Assembly (NCBI GenBank): GCA_964440795.1
Contig: CAYTTQ010000020.1
Span: 1 to 40,819 of the forward strand
Direction of reading: 5' to 3'
Length of the DNA: 40,819 nucleotides
DNA from: C00003060 sp964440795
GTDB taxonomy: Bacteria > Desulfobacterota > Desulfobacteria > Desulfobacterales > C00003060
The notes beneath the pieces are model-generated. The model was not told the DNA's origin. It saw only the letters and a program-made list of their open reading frames with translations, and did no database searches. Shown one piece after another: positions 8,073-15,597 of the stretch. The position numbers and the translations under genes were made by a program. Positions within the stretch are counted from its first letter, which is position 1, and each line of letters starts with the position of its first letter.

Positions 8073-9263
8073 TTATTGACGGTGTATTTTTGGGTCGAAT
8101 CGCAGCAATTCTTCCATCGTCCAGACATGGTCAGTGAGTTCTGCTGCCATGAACGGGGTTGTAGGTTTGCCATAGCGTTTAGTTAACGTACCGTGCGGCC
8201 TGCACAAGTGGTAATAGGCCAAGCTAAGAACAAGTTGCCGGTCATGGTTTTTCTTACACTTTGAGAAGCGTAGGGTTTTTCGCGTACAGCGTGAGTCTGT
8301 ATGTCGAATGGTGTTGTTCTCCCTCTCAACATAGGCGGTGTTGATTTTCCTGCTGACCGTAGATGAGCCGAGGATTCGGTTTACTTTTTCGGGGTCTCCG
8401 AAGACGATTTTCCGGTCAACCTTGATGACTCGGTACCCCTTGTACTTTTTGACGACCTGAACATAGCATAGGTCTTTTGGCGGTACCAGCTTGGGTTTTG
8501 GGGGTCTACCTGGTCCCGGCTTTCGACGTGGTTGAATGAGTTCCCCGTAGACTTGAAGCAGTGCAGTCTCATATTGGTCGAGCTGGTCGGAGGAAAAGAG
8601 ACCGGGCATATGTGCAGTGACGCGCTTGACCTCTTGGAGCAGTCGCACGGCGTGGGGGGTTGTACGTTTACCGATCACTTGGGCAAGGACCACTTTATTG
8701 ATGGCATCCAGTGCGATCCAGATCCAAGCATCGCCCAGTTCGCCCTTTAGCATCTCCAAGGGTTCGAGGTTCTTTTCTTTTTTACCGATGAAAGACCACA
8801 TTTCATCAAGTTGGCATTCGGAAACTTCGACATTTGCCATGAGGGTCCTTTGGGCCTTTTCAGCATATTCAGAGGCCTTTTTGAGCACGAGCAACACAGT
8901 CTTTTTATCTACTTTTTGGATTCTGCCTGTTGTAGCGATGCCCACACCCTCGGCCAAAGACTTGGCGATGGTCTCGAAGGCTGCTTCAGAGAGATGGGCG
9001 CAATGAAACGCTGTGTTTTTTCGTGGATTAGACCTGTGTTGCCGCAACTCCGTTGGCATCAGAACACGCTCGGGATGGATGAACAAGCCTGCCAGTCCGT
9101 GAGCAAGAAAGCTCTTGAGGATGGTCTCGTGACAACGTACGCGTCGATCAAGGCATGCTTTACGAGCCTTTTCATAAATGGTCTGCGGTCGATCCCTGTG
9201 CTCAAAGAACAGAAGGTGACGATAGTCACAGTTTTCCAATTTCAAGGAGAGAATCAAAGGCAT
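8073..9263 (-). CDS. IS1-like family DDE transposase
   Basis: A 396-residue transposase. The catalytic region contains CQLDEMWSFIGKKEK (first acidic residue), GDAWIWIALDA, SSDQLDQYETAL (second acidic position) and NTAYVERENNTIRHTDSR (the glutamate). The terminal part, TLRFSKCKKNHDRQLVLSLAYYHLCRPHG, resembles the InsB end of IS1 and related ISMhu11-type elements. The start ATG shares one base with the stop of the upstream helix-turn-helix gene (TAATG), so the two are translated in a coupled way, unlike the programmed frameshift of IS1. The stop codon lies inside the left terminal repeat. The gene looks intact. Confidence 0.9.
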   Translation of the reverse strand: MPLILSLKLENCDYRHLLFFEHRDRPQTIYEKARKACLDRRVRCHETILKSFLAHGLAGLFIHPERVLMPTELRQHRSNPRKNTAFHCAHLSEAAFETIAKSLAEGVGIATTGRIQKVDKKTVLLVLKKASEYAEKAQRTLMANVEVSECQLDEMWSFIGKKEKNLEPLEMLKGELGDAWIWIALDAINKVVLAQVIGKRTTPHAVRLLQEVKRVTAHMPGLFSSDQLDQYETALLQVYGELIQPRRKPGPGRPPKPKLVPPKDLCYVQVVKKYKGYRVIKVDRKIVFGDPEKVNRILGSSTVSRKINTAYVERENNTIRHTDSRCTRKTLRFSKCKKNHDRQLVLSLAYYHLCRPHGTLTKRYGKPTTPFMAAELTDHVWTMEELLRFDPKIHRQ

Positions 9264-9721
9264 TAGAGCCCCTTTTTTCCAAGACCGAACTTCTCTACAA
9301 TTCGCTCAACGCTTCTGCGTGAGCACGCCACTTTATATCTTTTGTGAACCTCTTGACGGAGGTCTTCACCGGAGAGATTCGCGTTTTGGATTTTACGCTG
9401 GATGATGAAATTGACGATTTCCTGGTTTAGAGCAATGATGGGTCGTCGCCCCATAGGGGAACCGAGGATAGAAACGAACCCCCGTTCCATGAAATCTCTG
9501 TCAAGCCGGTAAAAATACTCTCTTGAGAAACCGAACTGTCTGCAGGCCTCAGTGATCGACAATTCCCCTGACCTTGCCGATCTTAGCAACTCGTATCGAA
9601 CCTGCGGAAGATCAAGGGGATCGAAGAATTCAGCTTTTTGAAAGAGCGGATGAATAACTCTTTGCGGCCTGGGATTGACAATTTTTTCCTTTTTGAGAAA
9701 CTGACTTTTGGTTGTGATCAT
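9263..9721 (-). CDS. IS-encoded helix-turn-helix protein
   Basis: A 152-residue protein with a helix-turn-helix of the transposase type near residues 55-75 (SITEACRQFGFSREYFYRL), then GRRPIIALNQEIVNFIIQ and a second DNA-binding-like segment, VACSRRSVERIVEKFGL. It is the first gene of the two-gene insertion sequence and probably binds the terminal repeats, as InsA does in IS1. The start ATG at 9721 has GAGGGGG about 9 nt upstream, and the stop overlaps the transposase start by one base. Confidence 0.82.
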   Translation of the reverse strand: MITTKSQFLKKEKIVNPRPQRVIHPLFQKAEFFDPLDLPQVRYELLRSARSGELSITEACRQFGFSREYFYRLDRDFMERGFVSILGSPMGRRPIIALNQEIVNFIIQRKIQNANLSGEDLRQEVHKRYKVACSRRSVERIVEKFGLGKKGL

Positions 9722-10000
9722 GCCCTTGCCCCCCTCAGTGTTAACGTGTGGAGGCGATGGTAGCAGAGCGAGGACCTAATGTCAACTACTTTTGTCGTTA
9801 TTCAGTCTACAAATCTACTAAAAACACCATTTTTCAATTTTATTGGCGTTGTAATGGAGCTTGAGCGTCATATATAGTTGACACTCTACTTTTACGCAGA
9901 GCCAACAAAGATGTTCCAACTTATTCATTTGCTTAGTTAATTTCACTTTTTGATCGACCAAGCCACAAGAAAACGTGCTGCAATAAACTGGACCACTACC

Positions 10001-10461
10001 CGGATTTGTTTAACAGGAAAATTCAGCCAATTCTTTCCTGCCTTTTCGTCATCAACAACAGCCACTACCCGGAGACCCACCTCAAGGGTGGCAAGGTAGA
10101 AAATCTCTGCCGCATCGGAAATACCGCAGATTACCAGATCCTTTTTGCCGGCGTCTTTGAGCTTTCTGCAAACAGTCCTCACACGCTCCCTGATATCCCC
10201 GTAACGGGCCAGTGACCATTTCATGTACTCCAGCGTCATTTTGGCCTTCTCGGCGATTCCTGTCGGGGTAAGGTTGTACCACAGCCGTCTGCCGGGCATG
10301 TCTCGTACAGACACATACCCTTTGCGAACGAGGTCCTTCAGATAAACGTTGACATAGGAAAGGGTCAGGCCCGAACGCTTTGCAAGCTCCCGCTGGCTGC
10401 ATTTTCCGTCGGATTCGATCTCTTGGAGCAGGGTTAGCTGGGCGATATCGTCCTTTTTCAT
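10001..10461 (-). pseudogene. Winged-helix regulator truncated by the IS1-like element
   Basis: About 153 native codons remain. Residues 1-~75 form a winged helix: LTLLQEIESDGKCSQRELAKRSGLTLSYVNVYLKDLVRKGYVSVRD, then a wing at RRLWYNLTPTGIAEKA. From ~105 a Rossmann-like strand begins (KDLVICGISDAAEIFYLATLEVGLRVVAVVDDEKAG), similar to nucleotide- or CoA-binding domains of sugar-modifying proteins. The frame enters the insertion sequence at 10000 and ends at 9943 with 19 foreign residues. The missing 3' part is not found at the other side of the element. Regulators of this architecture often sit beside polysaccharide genes, so it may once have controlled one of them. The start at 10461 is an ATG with no strong Shine-Dalgarno. 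Confidence 0.75.
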
Positions 10462-10538
10462 TGGCTTGGGCCCTATTAGGGTTGGCGGGCTACGGTCAAG
10501 TCAACATCGTTGGACTGTTTGCATCATAAAAGATATGT

Positions 10539-10569
10539 TTATGTTTGAGTGTTTTAAAGTCAAACATAA
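10539..10569. promoter_or_regulatory. Inverted repeat, likely operator of the truncated winged-helix gene
   Basis: TTATGTTTGA and its reverse complement TCAAACATAA are separated by 11 nt. The site is 78 nt upstream of the regulator start. The dyad, the near repeat of ATGTTT just before it and the AT-rich context suit an operator, possibly autoregulatory. There is no T-run after it, so a terminator is unlikely. Confidence 0.45.
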
Positions 10570-10659
10570 CATGAGGACATCGAAAGATCAAGAGAAAGGT
10601 TCCGACGTGCTGATGCCCTCGAAGAGCGGGGATTGGAAACTCAAAAGAGGATATTCAAA

Positions 10660-10767
10660 ATGGGAAAGAATGCCGCTCTAGATGACCTTTCTAACTCAGA
10701 GTTTACAAAGTGCTTACAAAGAGATGTGGCGTTGGTTCTTAGAAAAAGAGCATACGTGGAGCATTAG
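10660..10767 (+). CDS. Possible small protein or gene fragment, unrecognised
   Basis: A 35-residue frame starting MGKNAALDDLSNSEFTK with balanced, protein-like composition. The same frame is open upstream to about 10571 without an ATG (…RRADALEERGLETQKRIFKMGK). GAGG lies about 11 nt before the ATG at 10660. It may be the tail of a decayed gene rather than a small protein. From 10768 to 10990 nothing else coding is seen; an imperfect hairpin (GGCGCCTT with AAGGCACC) lies near 10787-10810. Confidence 0.22.
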   Translation: MGKNAALDDLSNSEFTKCLQRDVALVLRKRAYVEH

Positions 10768-10990
10768 ATTTCCGGGTGGAGAGAGGCGCCTTTTCAAAGG
10801 CAAGGCACCTAACCGAATTTGATGCCTGTCAAAAACCTTTTCGTATTTCCTGCGTTTGTGGCCGTTCATAAACCGAGCCCACCTTTTTAACTGAAGTCAA
10901 AGGACGAACAGGGTCAGCTCCAAGTCGATCGTGCCTGCTGAAGCATTTCATTTAGGTTTAAATTGTTCCCATTAGATTGGGCGCTGGGGC

Positions 10991-11416
10991 TCACATTGTT
11001 CCTTCAGAAGAATGCCCTAGCGACAACCTAAGGAGGGGTGGTCCGGGTAAAAATTGGATATAACAAGATATTTTAATTATTTCTTCTCTCCTGCAAACAT
11101 TGGCACTGTTCATGCTGAAAAAAGGGGAAGTACTGTAACGTCCTCCTTCATTACTGTAAGAGTTACAAAGATCGGGTTGCGATAAGCACGGATTCGCTAA
11201 GCGGTGATTGTTTGCATATGGATTAGGCACGAAGCCTTCCATTCGAACAATTAGCGGTTTGCCGTATCCAAGGTCTGGAGGGGAAACCGTGGAGAACCTA
11301 CCACATACAATCCTATCGACTGGATCTCCCACGAGCCTTAAAGGCTTCATCCGTGGATGCCAACGAAGGTCGAAGGACGTACAGTACTGCAAGAACTGCC
11401 TTCTTGTTATCTTCAC
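10991..11416 (-). pseudogene. Orphan Tat leader followed by unrelated sequence
   Basis: The frame starts with GTG at 11416, preceded by GGAGG at a good distance, and encodes MKITRRQFLQYCT, a twin-arginine leader start nearly identical to that at 20414. After 13 residues the similarity stops, and the remaining ~128 residues show no signal h-region and no recognisable domain. It is probably a leader fragment of a Tat-exported oxidoreductase, perhaps a hydrogenase small subunit, joined to unrelated DNA by rearrangement. Whether the downstream frame is translated to anything useful is unknown. Confidence 0.4.
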
Positions 11417-11579
11417 TGTCTGTTCCCTCCAGGCCTTGCGTGCGGCAAACGCTGATACGTTTTTGGCGGCAAGTCTTGGTCAAACAAATGAAGCGAAAAG
11501 AAGAAAGAGGGGAGGTGATAGTAGGTAGAGAAGAAGATGAGCGAAAAGGATGGAGATAGAAAACGAAAAGGAGGAAAAG

Positions 11580-12893
11580 ATGAAAAAGAAAGAGCCAGAT
11601 GTTAGTAGGAGAAATTTCTTGAAAGGCAGTATTGCCGGAGCCGGTGCGCTTACGGCCGGTGTGGGTACTGGCCTTTTCATTCCTGGCACGGCCCGGGCGC
11701 AGGCCCCGACTTTGCCGTTGCCCTATTGTAAGGACAGTGAAGGCACTCCGACAAGGACACCGAATGCTTCCAATATACCTGTTCTTGATCCCGATGATGT
11801 GAGGGTCATGACGTGGTGGTATTATTCCAGTCAGGGCAAAGGCTGAATGCAGTCTGTTGTATCAGGTTTGATGCAAGCATTCCAGGCGGCATTTGCGAGT
11901 GACGTGACGGATTGGGACTTAATTCCCTATGACATGTATCTTTACGGCGGGGGCGGTATCGGCGGATGGGGCTCCCTATGCGGGATTCCCAATGGAGCCG
12001 CCGCGCTCCTCAATCTCATCGGGCTACATGGTGGGCTGGGAAGCGACATCTTGGGTGAATACAGCAGCAGTAACTGGCCCAGAGCGGACCTTGCAGATAT
12101 CTATCACAACTCTGACCCCGACTACGGTCCGACGAGTTCGGGGTACAGCGATATCTGGAACGTAGCCAAGACCCCGATACCTGATGATGAAGTATTGGCC
12201 CACACCATATCTTACTCACCCCTTTGCCACATATCCATAAGCAAATGGTGTTACGAGGCAGGTGTCAGCTTGACGGATAAAAGTCCTTACGGGTTTGGGC
12301 ATAAATCCGACCGATGTGGTAAGATAGCAGCCGGGATCGCAGCTTACACAGCCGAACTCATCAATCATTGGGCCCTCAACGGGGAGTCGGCAGATCCGTA
12401 TTCGCTGCGGGCCGATACCGCGGATTGCACGCGCTGTCATACGACAGGAAGCACGGATCGGGGCCCGGCGCAATTTGGCAAGATGGACTGCACTGAGTGT
12501 CATATGCCAGAAACCTACCATACTACAGGATTGTTCGTCATAGACGACCTCTGGACGGAAGATGATGAAGGCAATCTCAAGAACACTTTCGCACCAGGTG
12601 ACCCAATCCAATATAAGCTCCGTTTTTCCATTCTGGGCGCCGGAGCGTTCTTTGTGAGAACGAAACCAAACGAAACCGGCGAAATAATTAAGACTACCGG
12701 CGGTGTTTCCAAACAGGCGTTCAATAATAGTGAGAGTTGTATGTCCACGGTTACAACTTGGACCTGGTCGTCAACTGTTCCGTCAGATGCAGATGAAAAA
12801 GGAAAGTTTGTTGCCAAGTTACAACTCGGAGATACGCCGAGCGGCCCAATGATTGCGGAGCGGTTCAAGGAAGTATACTTTAACGTGAGCTAA
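11580..12893 (+). CDS. Tat-exported split-Soret-type diheme cytochrome c of the C_GCAxxG_C_C fold, candidate selenoprotein (UGA codon 89)
   Basis: Read through the in-frame UGA at 11844-11846 this is a 437-residue protein. The start at 11580 has AAGGAGG 5 nt upstream; an ATG at 11550 in the same frame is less likely. Residues 10-40 are a twin-arginine signal (SRRNFLKGS, then a hydrophobic stretch and a cleavage-like ARAQA). The mature part carries the four-cysteine pattern of the C_GCAxxG_C_C redox family: the UGA at 89 in GKG-UGA-MQSVVSGLMQAF (normally Cys), C134 in GSLCGIPNG, and C216/C224. Two heme sites follow, CTRCH (283-287) and CTECH (304-308), as in split-Soret cytochrome c of sulfate reducers, and then an extra ~125-residue beta-rich C terminus. 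Without readthrough the Tat leader and the heme sites would be in separate polypeptides, which could not yield a periplasmic cytochrome. A strong terminator follows at 12995. Confidence 0.85.
11844..11882 (+). promoter_or_regulatory. Bacterial SECIS element in the split-Soret cytochrome mRNA
   Basis: Directly after the UGA an 8-bp stem, 11857-11864 (TTGTATCA) with 11869-11876 (TGATGCAA, one G-U pair), closes the tetraloop GGTT at 11865-11868. An outer 6-bp helix pairs 11845-11850 (GAATGC) with 11877-11882 (GCATTC), leaving a 6-nt bulge on the 5' side. The loop starts exactly 18 nt after the UGA. In E. coli fdhF, as I recall its sequence, the GGUC loop also starts 18 nt after the UGA. Loop type, spacing and stem all fit SelB recognition. 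Confidence 0.82.
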
Positions 12894-12994
12894 TCAAGGG
12901 AAGAACAGTTGATCCTGAATTGTAGATTCTCACAATAAACGGACCGTTTTTTCTGATTATTTTGAACGGGCACGGGATTTTTCATTTTACATGG

Positions 12995-13030
12995 ACAGGG
13001 CAGCCGGAGGGGCTGCCCTGTTGTCTTTTT
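12995..13030 (+). terminator. Rho-independent terminator after the split-Soret cytochrome
   Basis: A perfect 11-bp stem (ACAGGGCAGCC with GGCTGCCCTGT) and a 5-nt loop are followed by TGTCTTTTT. It lies about 100 nt after the cytochrome stop and isolates it from the convergent gene at 13113-13685. Confidence 0.9.
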
Positions 13031-13112
13031 AGAACTGTTCCAACCGTTGATATTGAACTTACTTACTTTTCGTTCAGCCACTATTATTAGACGTTTTGTT
13101 TCCCTCTAACTC

Positions 13113-13685
13113 TCACTCTTTTTCAGGCCCGGGTGCAGAGAGTGCTCCCGCATTCCCTTTGTCTTGTGCCGCCTGATAAGAATCCACGAACTTACCTATC
13201 ATCTCCTGAACCTTTGCCTGAACCTCTTTCAGACTGGAAACCTGCCCGACGTCTTGAACCGTCCACGTATCCGCGTGGAGATTGACCTTAGAATCACGGG
13301 CCAGAAACACGCCCTGTGTCACGCTTACGTCAAGGGCATAGAAGTAACCTGCCGGCTTGTCAGATCCACAAGCCGCGGGACTAACCTTGACCTCGATGTC
13401 CAAAGAAGGCGCACCTGGGGAAAACAGACACTCTTTGGCAGACAAGACCTTGATGTTGGCCTTGTTTAATGACGCTTCAACGTTGTCCTGAATGCCTTTT
13501 CGCGTTAACCCTGCCGCTTCAGTTTTTGAGGAGAGTTTCCTCACAATGACCTGGACGCCATCCAGGCCTTGCAATGATTCCCGTCCCATGTCGAAGCCGG
13601 CCGAGAGCAACATGGCCGGTAGCCCAAAAAGAAAGATTCCCAAGACAACACCGATGGGAAGCCCGAAATTCAAACGCTTACACAT
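13113..13685 (-). CDS. Exported protein of unknown function
   Basis: A 190-residue protein starting at an ATG with AGGAGG 9 nt upstream. Residues 1-~30 are a signal peptide or N-terminal anchor (VVLGIFLFGLPAMLLSA). The mature part looks like alternating strands and helices: LDGVQVIVRKLSSK, NIKVLSAKECLFSPGAPSLDIEVKV, YFYALDVSVTQGVFLARDS, and a C-terminal helix, VQAKVQEMIGKFVDSYQAAQ. This pattern is seen in short secreted proteins found beside electron-transfer genes, but I do not recognise a named family. Two cysteines (in KECLF and AACGS) could form a disulfide. It is convergent with the split-Soret cytochrome. Confidence 0.75.
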   Translation of the reverse strand: MCKRLNFGLPIGVVLGIFLFGLPAMLLSAGFDMGRESLQGLDGVQVIVRKLSSKTEAAGLTRKGIQDNVEASLNKANIKVLSAKECLFSPGAPSLDIEVKVSPAACGSDKPAGYFYALDVSVTQGVFLARDSKVNLHADTWTVQDVGQVSSLKEVQAKVQEMIGKFVDSYQAAQDKGNAGALSAPGPEKE

Positions 13686-13846
13686 TTGGCTGTTTCCTCC
13701 TGTATGCCTTATACAGTCTGTGATTTTTCGTCAGTTTAGCATATGTGGCTTCCGAGTCAATATTTTCTTCCTCTCTAGGCCTCGGTGGTACCGATCTTGG
13801 CAACGATCCAGGAACGTGTTGAAGTGACCATGAGTGAAATAGGAAT

Positions 13847-14086
13847 ATGGGAAAGAAGAGCAGACTAAAGAGGGAAAGAGCAGGACAAGGCGAATCGCCT
13901 GTTTGTGATCGGATGAGGGTAAGGATTGAAGCTTTTTTGGCGGCCCAAAACGTGGATGCGGACGCGGGCGAAGGGCTTAAGGATATTGTGTCGAAGCTTG
14001 TCAACATAATGATTTCCCGGTCCATCAAGGAGGGCATCCAGCTTCCGTCGGTGCGCCCCGCCGAGGACAAAGACGTTTCTTGGTGA
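13847..14086 (+). CDS. Small basic protein of unknown function
   Basis: A 79-residue protein beginning MGKKSRLKRERAGQG, a basic start common among small conserved proteins, then VRIEAFLAAQNVDADAGEGLKDIVSKLVNIMISRSIKEGI, predicted helical. AGGAAT lies just upstream of the ATG. It runs divergently from 13113-13685 and convergently with 14146-14661. No domain was recognised. The reverse-strand frames here have poorer composition, which supports the plus-strand call. Confidence 0.55.
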   Translation: MGKKSRLKRERAGQGESPVCDRMRVRIEAFLAAQNVDADAGEGLKDIVSKLVNIMISRSIKEGIQLPSVRPAEDKDVSW

Positions 14087-14145
14087 CTTTAACGGTACCG
14101 GCCTGTCCTATTTCTATCCTGAGGCCTTGTCGCCCAGGGGGTCTC

Positions 14146-14661
14146 TTACTGAGGTTGCTCCCCGGGGCCCGTTTCCCACCTTTGCAGCTGGTCTTCCATG
14201 GTCAAGTCGCCGGTGTTCCCGACGCCGTCTTCGGGGTCGAAACCGAACCCGCTTGTCGGGAAATCGGCAAAGTCATCCATGTCGCCATCCTCCAAAGAGG
14301 GAAATGGTGGGAAGTCGGTGTCGGCGGAACTGAACGGGTCATCCTCCGGGGCCACCAGAACATTCCCACTACGTTGTTCGAATGGGTCGTTCGCGCTTTT
14401 TGGTGCCCCGGCTTCTTCGACCGGGGGCTGTTGTTCTGGTGCCGCATTCAGGGGCGCTTCGGTTTCAGTCCCGTCGGTTCCTTGGAGCGCCTTTTTCGCC
14501 TCCGGAGCCGAATGATCTGTATCCTCGGGTACCGGGTTGCGGAGTACCGGCTGGTTTTGGGCCTGTTCAGGGAGGCCATCACCCTTGTCCGCTGGGTTCA
14601 GGATAAAGATAAACACCAATGAAAGGGCAATGGCAAATAGAGAATAACCTAGAATCTTCAT
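14146..14661 (-). CDS. Membrane-anchored acidic, proline-rich protein
   Basis: A 171-residue protein. Residues 1-~22 are one hydrophobic helix (LGYSLFAIALSLVFIFIL) serving as signal or anchor. The rest is low-complexity and acidic, rich in Pro, Glu, Asp and Gly (SSADTDFPPFPSLEDGDMDD), and is probably disordered in the periplasm. GGAGGTG lies about 10 nt upstream of the start. Function unknown; such tails can act as spacers or bind cations. Confidence 0.65.
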   Translation of the reverse strand: MKILGYSLFAIALSLVFIFILNPADKGDGLPEQAQNQPVLRNPVPEDTDHSAPEAKKALQGTDGTETEAPLNAAPEQQPPVEEAGAPKSANDPFEQRSGNVLVAPEDDPFSSADTDFPPFPSLEDGDMDDFADFPTSGFGFDPEDGVGNTGDLTMEDQLQRWETGPGEQPQ

Positions 14662-14958
14662 CGATGATATACACCTCCATCTGACAAGAATTGATAAAAT
14701 TTTAGCACGAGGCGATGTTGATGGCCAGTTCTTTTGTGTACCCTGGGCTTGAAAAGGCCGTCAGCCTTAGAATCTTTCCCGATTCAGGGGCCGAGTTTTG
14801 GTTGTCAAATCATTCGCGAAACGGTAAAGTATCATACCGCTTGATTGTTCATCATCGTAGGAGGGGGTCTGATGGTGCCGCTGGCCAAAGGCCCGAATTT
14901 CGGCAAGCTACTTAAATAGAGGAGATTTCGGCGCGGGCGGTAGTCGAGGAGGCGGACA

Positions 14959-15381
14959 ATGGTCGGCGAATCGAGGCAAGAGGTATCTCAAAAAGCCGTC
15001 GAGGCGATCAGGTTTTTTTTTGCAGACCGCATGGAGGACGTTTTCGGAATCCTTGCCGGGAATCCTCAGAACTACTTGATCTGAATAGCGATATGTGCCG
15101 AGGGTGCGCCGGGGATCTTTTTCCTGGACGAGAGAGAGCAGCAGCGGGTCAATGCTTGCAGGGCGAAGGGGGTGCATCCTTTTCCGGGATTCATGATCGG
15201 TGAAGAACAACGACCTTAGGAGCAGAGAGCGGCCTATGGGGTGAATGCGCCGTATCGGTATTATCCGGGAGAGCGAAACGCCGGATCCTTCGCGTTCAGC
15301 CTGGCTGGAGAGGCCAGTTGTGTGGTGATGGGCCATGTCCATGAAATTTCCGATACTCAGGGTAAGAAAATGGCTTACTGA
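14959..15381 (+). pseudogene. Relict protein-coding frame with two in-frame stops
   Basis: The frame starts with ATG at 14959 behind GAGGAGG and reads MVGESRQEVSQKAVEAIRFF and on, to a UGA at 15082. It continues in the same frame with good composition (IAICAEGAPGIFFLDEREQQ) to a UAG near 15220, then on (AAYGVNAPYRYYPGERNAG) to the stop at 15379. Both stops are one C-to-T change from sense (CGA to UGA, CAG to UAG), as in a decaying gene. The UGA is not at a cysteine-like context and no SECIS was seen. An opposite-strand 144-residue frame overlaps this but has an arginine/proline-rich shadow composition. No family recognised. A 15-codon frame at 14872-14919 (MVPLAKGPNFGKLLK) with a strong AGGAGGGGG lies just upstream. 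Confidence 0.45.
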
Positions 15382-15500
15382 GTCGATTTGTCATTTTTGT
15401 CGGGATAGGACGATGGATAATCTGCCGGTGATTTGGGGGCAAGGCTCTCTCGACTGCTGAGATTTTGCATTGATACGTGGTAGTCAGGGAAGAAGTAGCC

Positions 15501-15517
15501 TTGGCACGCTATGTGCT
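15501..15517 (+). promoter_or_regulatory. Sigma-54 (RpoN) promoter of the heptaheme cytochrome
   Basis: TTGGCACGCTATGTGCT matches the -24/-12 consensus TTGGCACG-N4-TTGC at all but one position (GTGC for TTGC) with exact spacing. Transcription would start near 15529, about 70 nt upstream of the cytochrome start at 15598. An enhancer-binding protein would be needed; none is in the window. Confidence 0.75.
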
Positions 15518-15597
15518 AGCATAAGCAGTGGCAGAAGAACAAGGGTCTGAGAGGAATAGGGGAAGTTGTCCGAAAACGGGCGATGTAAGGATACAAG

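Larger units (their letters stand above)
8059..10000 (-). mobile_element. IS1-like insertion sequence (1,942 bp) with 20-bp terminal inverted repeats
   Basis: The ends are perfect 20-bp inverted repeats: GGTAGTGGTCCAGTTTATTG at 8059-8078 and its reverse complement at 9981-10000. Inside are two coupled minus-strand genes, a helix-turn-helix protein and a DDE transposase of the IS1-related type. IS1-group elements normally leave 8-9 bp target duplications, but the flanks (TCTTTTTTA on the left, CGGATTTGT on the right) show none, so a deletion or recombination has probably followed insertion. The right end cuts the winged-helix gene at 10001-10461. About 260 bp between 9721 and the right end are non-coding. 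Confidence 0.92.

Noticed and set aside
11218..11240. GGCACG-containing stretch before the split-Soret cytochrome as sigma-54 promoter
   Set aside because: The -12 element does not match at the needed spacing (CTTC instead of TTGC), and the site is more than 330 nt upstream of the gene.
11847..12893. Independent gene starting at the ATG directly after the UGA
   Set aside because: It would lack an export signal although it carries two c-type heme sites. Only a weak purine run precedes the ATG, and the SECIS and family cysteine pattern favour readthrough.
15082..15084. UGA at 15082 as a third selenocysteine codon
   Set aside because: The context (NYLI-UGA-IAIC) is not a cysteine column that I can recognise, no GGU-loop hairpin follows at the right distance, and a UAG occurs further on in the same frame, so decay is more likely.
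14908..15342. Minus-strand 144-codon frame
   Set aside because: The composition is Arg/Pro/Leu-rich with no domain. The opposite strand has better protein-like sequence with a Shine-Dalgarno, so this looks like a shadow of a relict gene.
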